From assembly GCF_020921035.1 (NCBI RefSeq), contig NC_063155.1, positions 15,891,311-15,955,310 of the forward strand: a DNA stretch of 64,000 nucleotides. Reading direction: 5' to 3'. Positions 53,161 through 62,325 of the stretch are shown piece after piece. This DNA is from Rhodamnia argentea. Lineage: Eukaryota > Streptophyta > Magnoliopsida > Myrtales > Myrtaceae. How positions within the stretch are numbered: the first letter of the stretch is position 1; each line of letters starts with the position of its first letter. The notes beneath the pieces were generated by a model, which saw only the letters and a program-made list of their open reading frames with translations, did not search any database and was not told where the DNA came from. Both the position numbers and the translations under genes were made by a program.

Positions 53161-53695
53161 CCACTTGTGTCGGTTCTATCGAATTCGTGACTCCTTTAGT
53201 TATCGCATTTTTATCGCAGCATGGTAAGACGGACCTGCAATTATTGATGTTCTCCTCGGGGTCATTATGTATCTTACTTACCATTCGCTAAAAGATATGG
53301 AAACGTATTCATTTTCCACAAGATGCGCTCGTGAAAGATTGATTATATTAACCATTTAATTAGATGATTTCAGAAAACAAGCAATACCGAGGAACTGTAT
53401 TCGCATGCCTATTGGACCCCAGTTGAAGGGATGATTTTTTTTTCGAACTAGTGTTCGGGCATCAGAGTTGCATGCTTCTATTTGCTCATAATGTCAAACT
53501 GAATTTGATTTATAAAGATCAAATTCGAGATTGCAATAAAAGATAACTTGCTCCTATTTGGCCCTGTCATTTATAGCTCCACATAACAATTTAGGTGAAT
53601 AACAAACTGAAGCTAGGCTCTGTATCCGTGAGCCTGCCTCATTATCCATTCTCTTCCGGGTTTCTGGATCTCAAACACATTGAACAACAGTATTC

Positions 53696-54349
53696 GGTGA
53701 AGGTAATAGCTTCCATTCGGACAACATTGACCGCCTCTTCGATCTCCCGAACGGTTTATTCTACGCCGTCCTGGGCTGCTTCTGTGAGAAGACATGGAGC
53801 CACGCCCCTCGGTACAAAATTGGGTATTGCCAACAGTGCCCCGACGAGGTCCAATGGCTCGACCATGTTGGTCCGCAGCCGTCTCTCTACTTCAATGCGG
53901 GCATGTTTGTGTAGTAGCCGTACCTCGACACTTACCATGACTTGCTGGAAACCCTCAAGATCACACTTCCGACTCCATTTGCTGAACAAGACTCCTTGAA
54001 CATGTACTTCAAGGACATCTACAAACCGATTCCTAATGTCTACAACCTCGTGCTCGCGTGGTTGTGGCGTCACCCCGAGAATATCGAGCTGGACAAGGTG
54101 AAGGTCGTTCACTATTGTGCCGCGGGGTCGAAGCCGTGGCGGTACACGAGCAAGGAGGAGAACATGGAAAGGGAAGATATCAAGATGCTAGTGAAGAAGT
54201 GGTGGGATATCTATGATGACGAGTCTTTGGACTATAAGAATATCGTGGCCAGAGATGAAGCCGCGAAGCAAACAAAATGGGATCGGTTCCTTGCGGCGTT
54301 GGCGGAGGCCGGAGCTTTCCGCTTCATAACCGCCCTGTCCGCAGCCTAG
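53696..54349 (+). pseudogene. Galactinol synthase pseudogene 2 (C-terminal two thirds)
   Basis: One frame is kept from 53696 to the TAG at 54349, broken only by two adjacent TAG codons at about 53912-53917, where a Tyr-Gln pair is expected (GMFVYQP). It encodes SDNIDRLFDLPNGLFYAVLG, CFCEKTWSHAPRYKIGYCQQ, LYFNAGMFV, EQDSLNMYFKDIYKPIPNVY, WLWRHPENIELDKVKVVHYC and VKKWWDIYDDESLDYKNIVA, and ends ITALSAA. The N-terminal part with the DxD motif and the promoter are missing. It is much better preserved than pseudogene 1; the last 135 residues are fully open. GT8-family identity is clear. Confidence 0.92.
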
Positions 54350-54989
54350 CTATTTAGAATTAGGGTTGTGGTTTTAAGTGTGTAGAGCAATTATAGAGAC
54401 AAACACGATTGGAATTGGTTCCTCTTTTCGTTAAGTTAAACGGAATTTCAAATTAACATGTATATTATACTTGTATTGTCTACGTGGTAGTGGAATTTCT
54501 CTTTAAGTAAAAGTAAATTATCGATAGGGACCATTCTATTAAAATAATGGAGATCTACGTTTATAGATCTTTTATCCTCTGTTTTCTTATGTAATTTGGA
54601 AATACTTGAAATTTGGATGACTCTTTTGTAAATTATGTTTATTAAGTAACACGTATTATTTATTCATGTTCTGTATATATGATTCACGCATTCATATCAT
54701 TTTATGGGCTGTCACATCATCCCAAAATCGGTTTTTAAAATCAAATCGAAAATAGAATTATCTAGATGATAGTTCAACGTTCACGAGAAAATTATCAAAA
54801 TAATCATAGATCTATTGAATTAGCACATCTTAAATATTTCAATTGTGATAATTCAATCATAAACCTTTTACATGTTATCCAATTCAATCCTATTGATTGG
54901 AAAAGTCTGACATGAGATATCTAGTCAGGGACGACGATCGATCGGAGCCGACGTGGTTGCCAGAAAATGTTAAAAATAGTGTCGTTCAT

Positions 54990-55400
54990 TACCCAAAAAA
55001 AAAAAAACTCCAATAGGATATGATGTCATTCTCCCCTTCGGCTCCGATTTGGATTCGATCAATATTGCGAACCCTAAAATCATGAAGAACCTGAATTTCT
55101 TTCGGTTATTCTCCCAAATTCGAGCACTCCTTTCCATTTCCCTCAAGCCGAGTTCTTCTTACGTCGCACGCACCCGCCCGACCCGAGAAAAAGAGTTGCG
55201 TTCCGGCGTTTGACAACTATCGGGCCTTGGCTTCCCGAAACTAGCACAAAGGTTGGTCCATTTTCAGATTCTTTGGGCCTTGATCAAGAACGGGCTCGAC
55301 CGCAAAAGATTGGGCCCATTCTCATAAGTTTCCGGCCTATGCATTAGTCCCGTTACGTGAGTTCGGAGATGGGAATAATTGCAAAAGACTAAAATATCAC
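54990..55400 (-). promoter_or_regulatory. Orphan promoter-like module, copy
   Basis: Same site II (gggcc) cluster and aaccctaa telo-box as at 17760-18140, without a following gene. Confidence 0.4.
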
Positions 55401-56219
55401 TTTTGCCCCCGAAAAGGGCACTTTTGTTCTACATTGCTCTCGGAAATTCATTGGGCCTTACTTTTACGTCCTCCGCAACCACATTGACGACATACACATG
55501 GGTTTTATCCCCAAGGTTCCCGCCACGGTGAATTTTCTTTGCAATAAACTCCATACCTCAAATCAAATGCACTTTTAGTCCAAAGATATTAATTTGTGCT
55601 AATCTTTTATCATCGAGAGCATCATCACGCCCTTGATCTTATATAGTTGTGAAACAGCGATAACTCTCGAAATTCAACCCCAAATTCATAAGATATCTAT
55701 ATACCCATTTATTCAAGATATTATGCCGATATGTATTTTGTGTAGATTATTTCTTATATCAACAATGAGGAAGATTCCCTTTTACACCCAAAGAGCTCCT
55801 TGGTTCGTCGACCAAACAAAAAATATAATCGAAAGTAACATAATTATACTAATGGCAATACCGCCTTAGTTGTTTTTTTTTTTTTTGGTGTGAAAATAAT
55901 ACCACCTTATTAAAGACACATTAAATTTGCCTTAAGAAAGGTTCACGCACTCAATCATTATCGTATGGTAATTTCTTTTTCACTCACAATAGTGGAAATC
56001 AAGGCACTTAAAAGTTCAAGCATGGGCTTGGTTGACATTTTCACTATTGAGTTACCTAGGCGGAGTTGGTGGCGTTTCATCCCTTATTTCCTACACAGGG
56101 TAAGCTCATGTATGCTTACAAGTGTCGATTACACCGTTTGGCGGGTGACCTTGTGTGGTCACTCTTGGTGTCGAGGATGAGAGGTTTTGTGTTTGTTTGG
56201 CATAACGCTCTTTTGGACA
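55401..56219. repeat. Repeated intergenic block, fuller copy
   Basis: Counterpart of 18141-18959. Retains the gggttttatccccaaggttc and atacccatttattcaagata strings missing there. Confidence 0.7.
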
Positions 56220-56874
56220 TTTGAAGTCAATGCATAGATTTGTTGAGTTTTGACTTTCAAATTGGGACAAGGGTACTTGTGCTTAGATTGTATGCATTAT
56301 ATCTCATGAGTTTTTGGATTTTACTTTCATCCTTTGCTATTTATGCTTCGATTGTGTATCTTTCGGTGTTGTTCCGCGACAGGTTCACCCTTGCCAACGC
56401 CCACGCACATGCTAGGCATCGAGGATGAAATTCTGACCATCTTCAAGACTGCAGTTGCTTGTGTGTCTACTCAAGCCGTAAAAGGGCATGATTTCTCGGG
56501 CGCTATCAGCTCGTTCAAATATTTTCCATGGTGTTCCAAATTCACGGTCAGCCACCGATCCTAGAAGAGATGCGGCAACTTCAAGCCGTTCACCGGATTA
56601 ATTTGTTGGAGATGTTGTCCGATAAAAGATGTCGCTCTCTCAGTCAACCACATGCAATATCTTTAATGAGAATTAGAGTCATGGCAACTATTTCATTATG
56701 TCTCAAGCTTTTTTCCATTCTGCTTTTTTGGATTTTCTTTTATTTTTTAATGCATTCTTGCTTTTTTGGAGAATACGGTTGTCTCTGAAAAAAGTAATTA
56801 ATGCCCAGGTCGTAGGGGCCATACCGAGTGCGTTCATTCTGTATAAATACCCTCCGGCCGAGAGTTCAATCTCC

Positions 56875-57082
56875 ATCGCAATCTTTTTCGGATAATTCGT
56901 TCAATTCAATGATAGCTATAATGCATTGAAGTTCTTTACAACGTCGTTGTAAAGTTTGCTTAACTCTTTGCGCAATTTCATGATGTTCCTCACCAAAGAT
57001 TTGAGATTGGAGCATAGTTGACGTTGAATCAAAAAAATCTACTGCTGCATAGGTACCTTGAGCAGCTAAATCCTCTTGATAT
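56875..57082 (-). pseudogene. atpB: Chloroplast atpB fragment (NUPT)
   Basis: Antisense frame [40 protein letters not shown], and [14 protein letters not shown]. The upstream piece [14 protein letters not shown] is repeated in the tandem duplication that follows. Confidence 0.88.
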
Positions 57083-57339
57083 CGGAATGCATTGATTCGT
57101 GTCGATGTACCTCTCAAGGGCACCGTCTTGAGTCACCATATTCCAATCTGTCGGATTGTTTAGGCCCGTTCGTACCGATGACGTTGAATCAAAAAAATCT
57201 ACTGCTGCATAGGTACCTTGAGCAGCTAAATCCTCTTGATATCGGAATGCATTGATTCGTGTCGATGTACCTCTCAAGGGCACCGTCTTGAGTCACCATA
57301 TTCCAATCTATCGGATTGTTTAGGCCCGTTCGTATCGAT
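57020..57339. repeat. 160-bp tandem duplication across the atpB edge
   Basis: Units 57020-57179 and 57180-57339, both starting gacgttgaatcaaaaaaatc. They differ by only a few bases, so the event is recent and specific to this copy. Confidence 0.92.
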
Positions 57340-57560
57340 GTACCTATCAAAAGAATTTCTTCCACGTGCATTATTTTTCTTTTCTTTTTTCAGTTTCCGA
57401 ATTTCCACGTGCACTGGGAATATGCTTTGTTTATTTATTTATTTTTGGTAACGTGTGTGTTTTGTTTCCTGGTAAGAGAAAATAATTAAACCGGCGATTC
57501 GTTGGTTAATTAACCATAGTTGGTACTCCACCCGTGTATTTATACAAATTGCAACCATTT

Positions 57561-58246
57561 CATTACGTCTCAAGCTTCTTTTCAATCTGAATGCAGGGGA
57601 TTTTTGACAGGGGACAGAATTTGAGTGCTTAAACCCATATCAGCATGAGTACCGAGGATTCCATTTCCTTCATGCCCAAGCAAATATAGATCTGCCTTTT
57701 GTTCCAAAAATGTAAAACCTGAATTTTCCGGCATTTCGATTCGTTGGCAGAGAGAAAGCTAAGTGCCCATGTCAAATTTAGAAATGGAAAATTCATCTAT
57801 GGCTTGGCTCACACCATAAACCAACCCCAATCTTTTCCGTTTTTCGGTGCGGTGAACTTATGTTGCCTTAATTTGCGCAAAACATGTAGGAACAATTTCA
57901 CCTCGAGGATAAACAGAGTATATAAGAGAGTTCGGAGTTTGTCGTGAATTCGGAATAGGAAACCACGGATCAAGATTTGATCCCGCTCTCGTAACAATCC
58001 CAAGTGAAAACCGACATTGGAAAATCTAAGTTTCAGATAACTTTGTGAATCGAGAAGTAGCAAGACAACATCAAACTCATCATAATTTAAGCACAATAAG
58101 AGATCTGACAAAATCTTTTCAAACAATCCAAATCTAACAAATCGACACGGAACTCAAACCAACTTAACATACCTTAAGACAAAACAAATACGCATGCAAA
58201 TGAACTCATTTTTGAGTGAACAAGAACACTCGTTCACATATCAAAA
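57561..58246 (-). repeat. C2-8 3' flank
   Basis: Counterpart of 30361-31105, with a deletion of about 60 bases near 57755. No gene. Confidence 0.7.
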
Positions 58247-58855
58247 TCAGGCATCGGTACAATCCCCGCAATCGGGTACGAGGTTTTTCAACGCACTCGT
58301 TATCTCGTTCGCGGCGACCGTGATCGCCACCTTCTCCATGCAGTTCCAGATGGAGCAGCGTGGCGACGGGGAGGCTGCAGCTTGACTAGCCGTGACTGTC
58401 TGCTCCTCCCGCTCTGGGGGCGCCCCGAACTGGTAGGAAAATTTGAGAACGGCCACGGTCTTCAAGGAGGAGGACCTCACTTCGCAGCTCAGCTCCTTGG
58501 GATTCATGTCGCCGGCGGAGCCATCCGGACGCAGATCCTCGACGCGCACATCCACCTCGCCGACCACGTAAGCAGTCTTGCGGCCAAAGAAGGAGCCCTT
58601 CTTGAAGCAGAACAAGGGGTTCAAGAAGGGCTCCTTCTTCTCGATCTTGAACTTGAGGTGGGTGCCGAGAGGCGCGGCCTCTCTCACGGCGAAGTTGAAG
58701 GGGTGGCCCTCCCAGGTGTTAGCGGTGCTGCCTTTCTTGTGGACGGGGGTGCGCTGCTTGTCGTCGCTTTCGTCGCCGGAGAGGGAGGCGGTGAGGAGGA
58801 CGTTGCGGGCCTGGACGTCGGTGGCTGAGATCAGGGTAATCGACAGAGACGCCAT
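58247..58855 (-). CDS. C2-8: most divergent intact C2 protein
   Basis: An intact ORF of 202 residues from the ATG at 58855 (the frame stays open upstream, but the GCGCAGACGTGATG-like leader shared with C2-4 places the start here). The domain begins LSITLISATDVQARNVLLTA and includes KKEPFLNPLFCFKKGSFFGR, VRVEDLRPDGSAGDMNPKEL and SSSLKTVAVLKFSYQFGAPP. The linker is almost absent: acidic/Thr-rich REEQTVTASQAAASPSPRCS leads directly to the tail IWNCMEKVAITVAANEITSA, ending VPDCGDCTDA, with Cys replacing Gly and Phe. It has the same LKT-type loss of the KKTKGK loop as C2-6. Confidence 0.83.
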   Translation of the reverse strand: MASLSITLISATDVQARNVLLTASLSGDESDDKQRTPVHKKGSTANTWEGHPFNFAVREAAPLGTHLKFKIEKKEPFLNPLFCFKKGSFFGRKTAYVVGEVDVRVEDLRPDGSAGDMNPKELSCEVRSSSLKTVAVLKFSYQFGAPPEREEQTVTASQAAASPSPRCSIWNCMEKVAITVAANEITSALKNLVPDCGDCTDA

Positions 58856-58947
58856 CACGTCTGCGCTTGAGGATGGTTCTTGGGAATGTGAAGGAGTTTT
58901 GAGAGAGAGGCAGAAGACGAGAAATGAGAGAGCTAGAGTGCGCCCTT

Positions 58948-58955
58948 TTATAAAG
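58948..58955 (-). promoter_or_regulatory. TATA box of C2-8
   Basis: TTTATAAA on the minus strand, about 95 bases upstream of the ATG, within the gcgcccttttataa context also found before C2-4. Confidence 0.7.
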
Positions 58956-58969
58956 AAAAGTTCGTCCAG

Positions 58970-59215
58970 CACAGTCCTCCCCGGAGGACTGTGTGATGTC
59001 GACAGGCAATCACAGAATCAATTTCCGAACTTCGTCTTTCGGTTCGGAAATAAGAAAATGTGAGCGAGATCGTGGACGAACTTTTCTCGGAGAACACAAG
59101 TCCTCCGGAGGACTCTGTGATGTCGACGGGCAATCACAGAATCAATTTCCGAACTTTGTCTTCCGGTTCGGAAATAAGAAAATGTGAGCGAGATCGTGGA
59201 CGAACTTTTCTCTCT
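58970..59215 (-). promoter_or_regulatory. 124-bp tandem promoter repeat with palindromes upstream of C2-8
   Basis: Two copies with a 124-base period (ggaggact at 58983 and 59107; ccgaacttcgtctttcggtt and its near copy follow). Each contains a palindrome: cacagtcctcc-cc-ggaggactgtg at 58970-58993 and agtcctcc-ggaggact in the second. gtggacgaacttttctc ends each unit and matches the sequence at the TATA. Confidence 0.85.
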
Positions 59216-59219
59216 CATT

Positions 59220-60415
59220 TCTCTTAAATTCTGTCCCCTGTCAAAAATCCCCCGCATTCAGATTGAAAAGAAGCTTGAGACGTAATGAAATGGTTGCAAT
59301 TTGTATAGATATACGGGTGGAGTACCAACTATGGTTAATTAACCATCGAACGCTGGTTTAATTATTTTCTATTACCAGGAAACAAAACACACACGTTACC
59401 AAAAAAAAAAATAAAGCATACTCCCAGTGCATGTGGAAATTCGGAAACTGAAAAAATAATGAAAAATAATGCACATGGAAGAAATTCTTTTGATGGGTAC
59501 ATCGATACGAATGCGCCTAAACAATCCGACAGATTGGAATATGGCGATTCAAGACGGTGCCCTTGAGAGGTACATCGACACGAATCAATGTGTTTCGATA
59601 TCAAGATGATTTAGCTGCTAAAGGTATCTATGCAGCAGTAGATCCTTTAGATTCAACGTCAACTATGCTCAAATCTCAAATCTTTGATGAGGAACATTAT
59701 AAAATTGCGCAAAGAGTTAAGCAAACTTTACAACGACGTTGTAAAGAACTTTAATGCATTATAGCTATCTTTGAATTGAACGAATTATCCGAAAAAGATT
59801 GCGATGGAGATTGAACTCTTGGCCGGAGGGTATTTATACGTAATGAACGCACTCGGTATGCCCCCTATGACCCGGGCATTAATTAATTTTTTCAGAGACA
59901 ACCCCATTCTCCAAAAAAGCAAGAATGCATTAAAAAATAAAAGAAAATCCAAAAAAGCAGAATGGAGAAAAGCTTGAGACATAATGAAATAGTTGCCATG
60001 ACTCTAATTCTCATTAAAGATATTGCATGTGGTTGATCGAGAGAGCGACATCTTTTATCGGACAACATCTCCAACAAATTAATCCGGTGAACGGCTTGAA
60101 GCTGCCGCATCTCTTCTAGGATCAGCGGTTGATTGTGAATTTCGAACACCATGGAAAATGGTTGAACGAGCTGATAGCGCCCGAGAAATCATGCCCTTTT
60201 ACGGCCCGAGTAGACACACAAGCAACTGCAGTCTTGAAGATGGTCAGAAGTTCATCGTCGATGCCCGGCGTGTGCATGGGCGTTGGCAGGGGTGAACCTG
60301 TCGCGGAACAACACCGAAAGATACACAATCGAAGCATAAATAGCAAAGGATGAAAGTAAAATCCAAAAACTCATGAGATATAATGCATACAATCTAAGCA
60401 CAAGTACCCTTGTCC
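59220..60415 (-). repeat. Dispersed repeat R, copy 5 (inverted), with atpB fragment
   Basis: Reverse complement of the R copies at 29-30 and 56-57 kb. Bounded by the C2-8 upstream repeats on one side and a C2 3' end on the other. Confidence 0.8.
59600..59801 (+). pseudogene. atpB: Chloroplast atpB fragment (NUPT), best preserved
   Basis: [20 protein letters not shown] then [20 protein letters not shown], closest to plastid atpB ([20 protein letters not shown]). A TAA interrupts after CKEL. Confidence 0.9.
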
Positions 60416-60417
60416 CA

Positions 60418-60450
60418 GTATTCAATGGCGGGGATTTTACCGATGCCTGA
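60418..60450 (+). pseudogene. Last codons of a lost C2 gene
   Basis: Encodes FNGGDFTDA and a TGA stop, aligned with the end of C2-4, and followed by the same 3' flank. The rest of the gene is replaced by inverted repeat R. Confidence 0.85.
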
Positions 60451-61330
60451 TTTTGATATGTGAACCGAGTATTCTTGTTCATTTGCATACGTACTTGTTT
60501 CGTCTTTTAAGGTATGTTTAGTTGGTTTTGATTACTGCATCGACTTGGTAAATCTGGTTTGTTTGCAAGAGATTTTGTCGGATCTCTTATTGTTCTTAAA
60601 GGATGCACGTTATAAACACTTCGGCATGTAACAGGATTTTGCATCTGCATAAATCCGAAATAAACGTTACAAGAGAACTAACACTGGACAAGATTTTAGA
60701 CTTGTTATCAATGTTCCATTTCAACTTCACCCGAACCCTTTCGCATTTAAGATGATATACACCACATATATGGACTTTACATCCATATGAAGGTTATATT
60801 TTTTCCAATTCTAACCTTGACATAGACACTTAGCTTTCACTACGATGACGGTATCCTGATAAAAGTCTAGGTGCAGAAACAGTTTGAAATATCACTTGAG
60901 TTCGATTGTCCTCTCTCTACAAACGAATCGAGATGCCGGATAGTTCAGGGAGGCAGATCTATATTTACTTGAGCATCAACGAAATGTTATGTATGTCACG
61001 AAAATCCCAATATTAGGCGATCTAAATCTCGGATGGAGTACCAACCGTGGTTAATTAACAAACTATGGTTAATCAACCAATGAACGCTGGTTTAATTATT
61101 TTCTCTTATCGGAAAACAAAACATACACGTTACCCAAAAAAAAAACAAAGCATACTCCCAGTGCACGTGGGACTTCGGAAATTGAAAAAAAAAATAATGC
61201 ACATGGAAGAAATTCTTTTGACGGGTAGATAGACACGAACGGGCCTAAACAATCCGACGGGATTGGAATATGATGATGACTCAAGATGGTGTGCTTGACT
61301 GGTCCAACGACACAAATTTGCGTGTTTCGA

Positions 61331-61530
61331 TATCAAGAGGATGTAGCTGCTCAAGGTACTTATTTAGCAGTAGATCTTTTAGATTCAACGTCAATTATGC
61401 TCCAATCTCAAATCTTTGGTGAGGAACATCATGAAATTGTGCAAAGAGTTAAGTAAACTTTATAAAGTGGCAACAAACTTTAGGATATTATAAATATCCT
61501 TGACTTGGACGAATCGAAAAAGATCACTTA
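61331..61530 (+). pseudogene. atpB: Chloroplast atpB fragment (NUPT), degenerate
   Basis: tatcaagaggatgtagctgc, agcagtagatcttttagatt and gcaaagagttaagtaaactt mark the same plastid segment, with frame breaks. Confidence 0.75.
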
Positions 61531-61539
61531 ATCATAATA

Positions 61540-61767
61540 AGAGCATGAAAAATTGAGCGTTTCTTATCCCTGAAGTTGCTAGCTCTAACACCAATGTCCA
61601 GAATAGAAAGTTGAATTTGACATGGGTCAACTTAGAATGTATATGGTAGCACTTTTAGAAATGAATATTTGCTCAAAAATATGCTTTTAGAACAGAAATT
61701 CATTTAATAAAAGATACTATGATTTATTAAAAGCGGGACTTCAATGAAGGCAGGAGAAAAACACACG

Positions 61768-61819
<52 letters not shown>

Positions 61820-62325
61820 TTATGGGGGTGGGGTTGTAAGCGAGAGTTCATTTTCTCTAGGGCGCTTTTTCTTCTCTTGTCGGGGCGTCCGCGGAGATGA
61901 AATCCCACTTCTGCCCCTACCTTTCCTCGCCTTTCCCCGAGGTCAGTCCCAGTACCTTCCGAGACTTCTGGGGGCCCCGCGTTTGGAACGCGGGTTTTCT
62001 CTATCCGTTCTCCGGAATAAAGATAACTCTCCGCCCGGAGCGTTATTCCTCAAGTCCGGTTTTGATTTCCGACTTCATTTTATTGTCACCCACAACCGCC
62101 ACCAACCGCCCACCGCCGGCACCGCTGGTCGCCGCCGAGTCATTATCTCCAGCTGCCAAAGTAAAAGATAAATAATATTTTTTAATGATAAAAAAGTATT
62201 TTTAAAAAAAAATTAAATTTTTTGAAAATGAAGTAAAAAAATTTTCAACCCCCAATAACAATTTTTCATAAAATATTTTGTTTTAATAATGTTTCAGAAG
62301 TGAAAATATTTAACTGTTAGCAAAC
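61540..62325. other. Non-coding segment unique to the second copy
   Basis: Holds a CT microsatellite, a Pro/Ser-rich ORF (61897-62175) without recognised relatives, and an A/T-rich end. Absent from the first copy at about 37772. Confidence 0.45.
61768..61811. repeat. CT microsatellite
   Basis: About 21 CT dinucleotides, followed by interrupted TTTCTCTC. Confidence 0.9.

Larger units (their letters stand above)
53161..56818 (+). repeat. Galactinol synthase module, copy 2
   Basis: Direct counterpart of 15943-19548 and generally less decayed. The 5' homology starts at acttgtgtcggttctatcga. Confidence 0.9.
56220..57560 (+). repeat. Dispersed repeat R, copy 4, with atpB fragment
   Basis: Direct continuation of the galactinol synthase module, showing that module and repeat R duplicated together. 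Confidence 0.8.
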
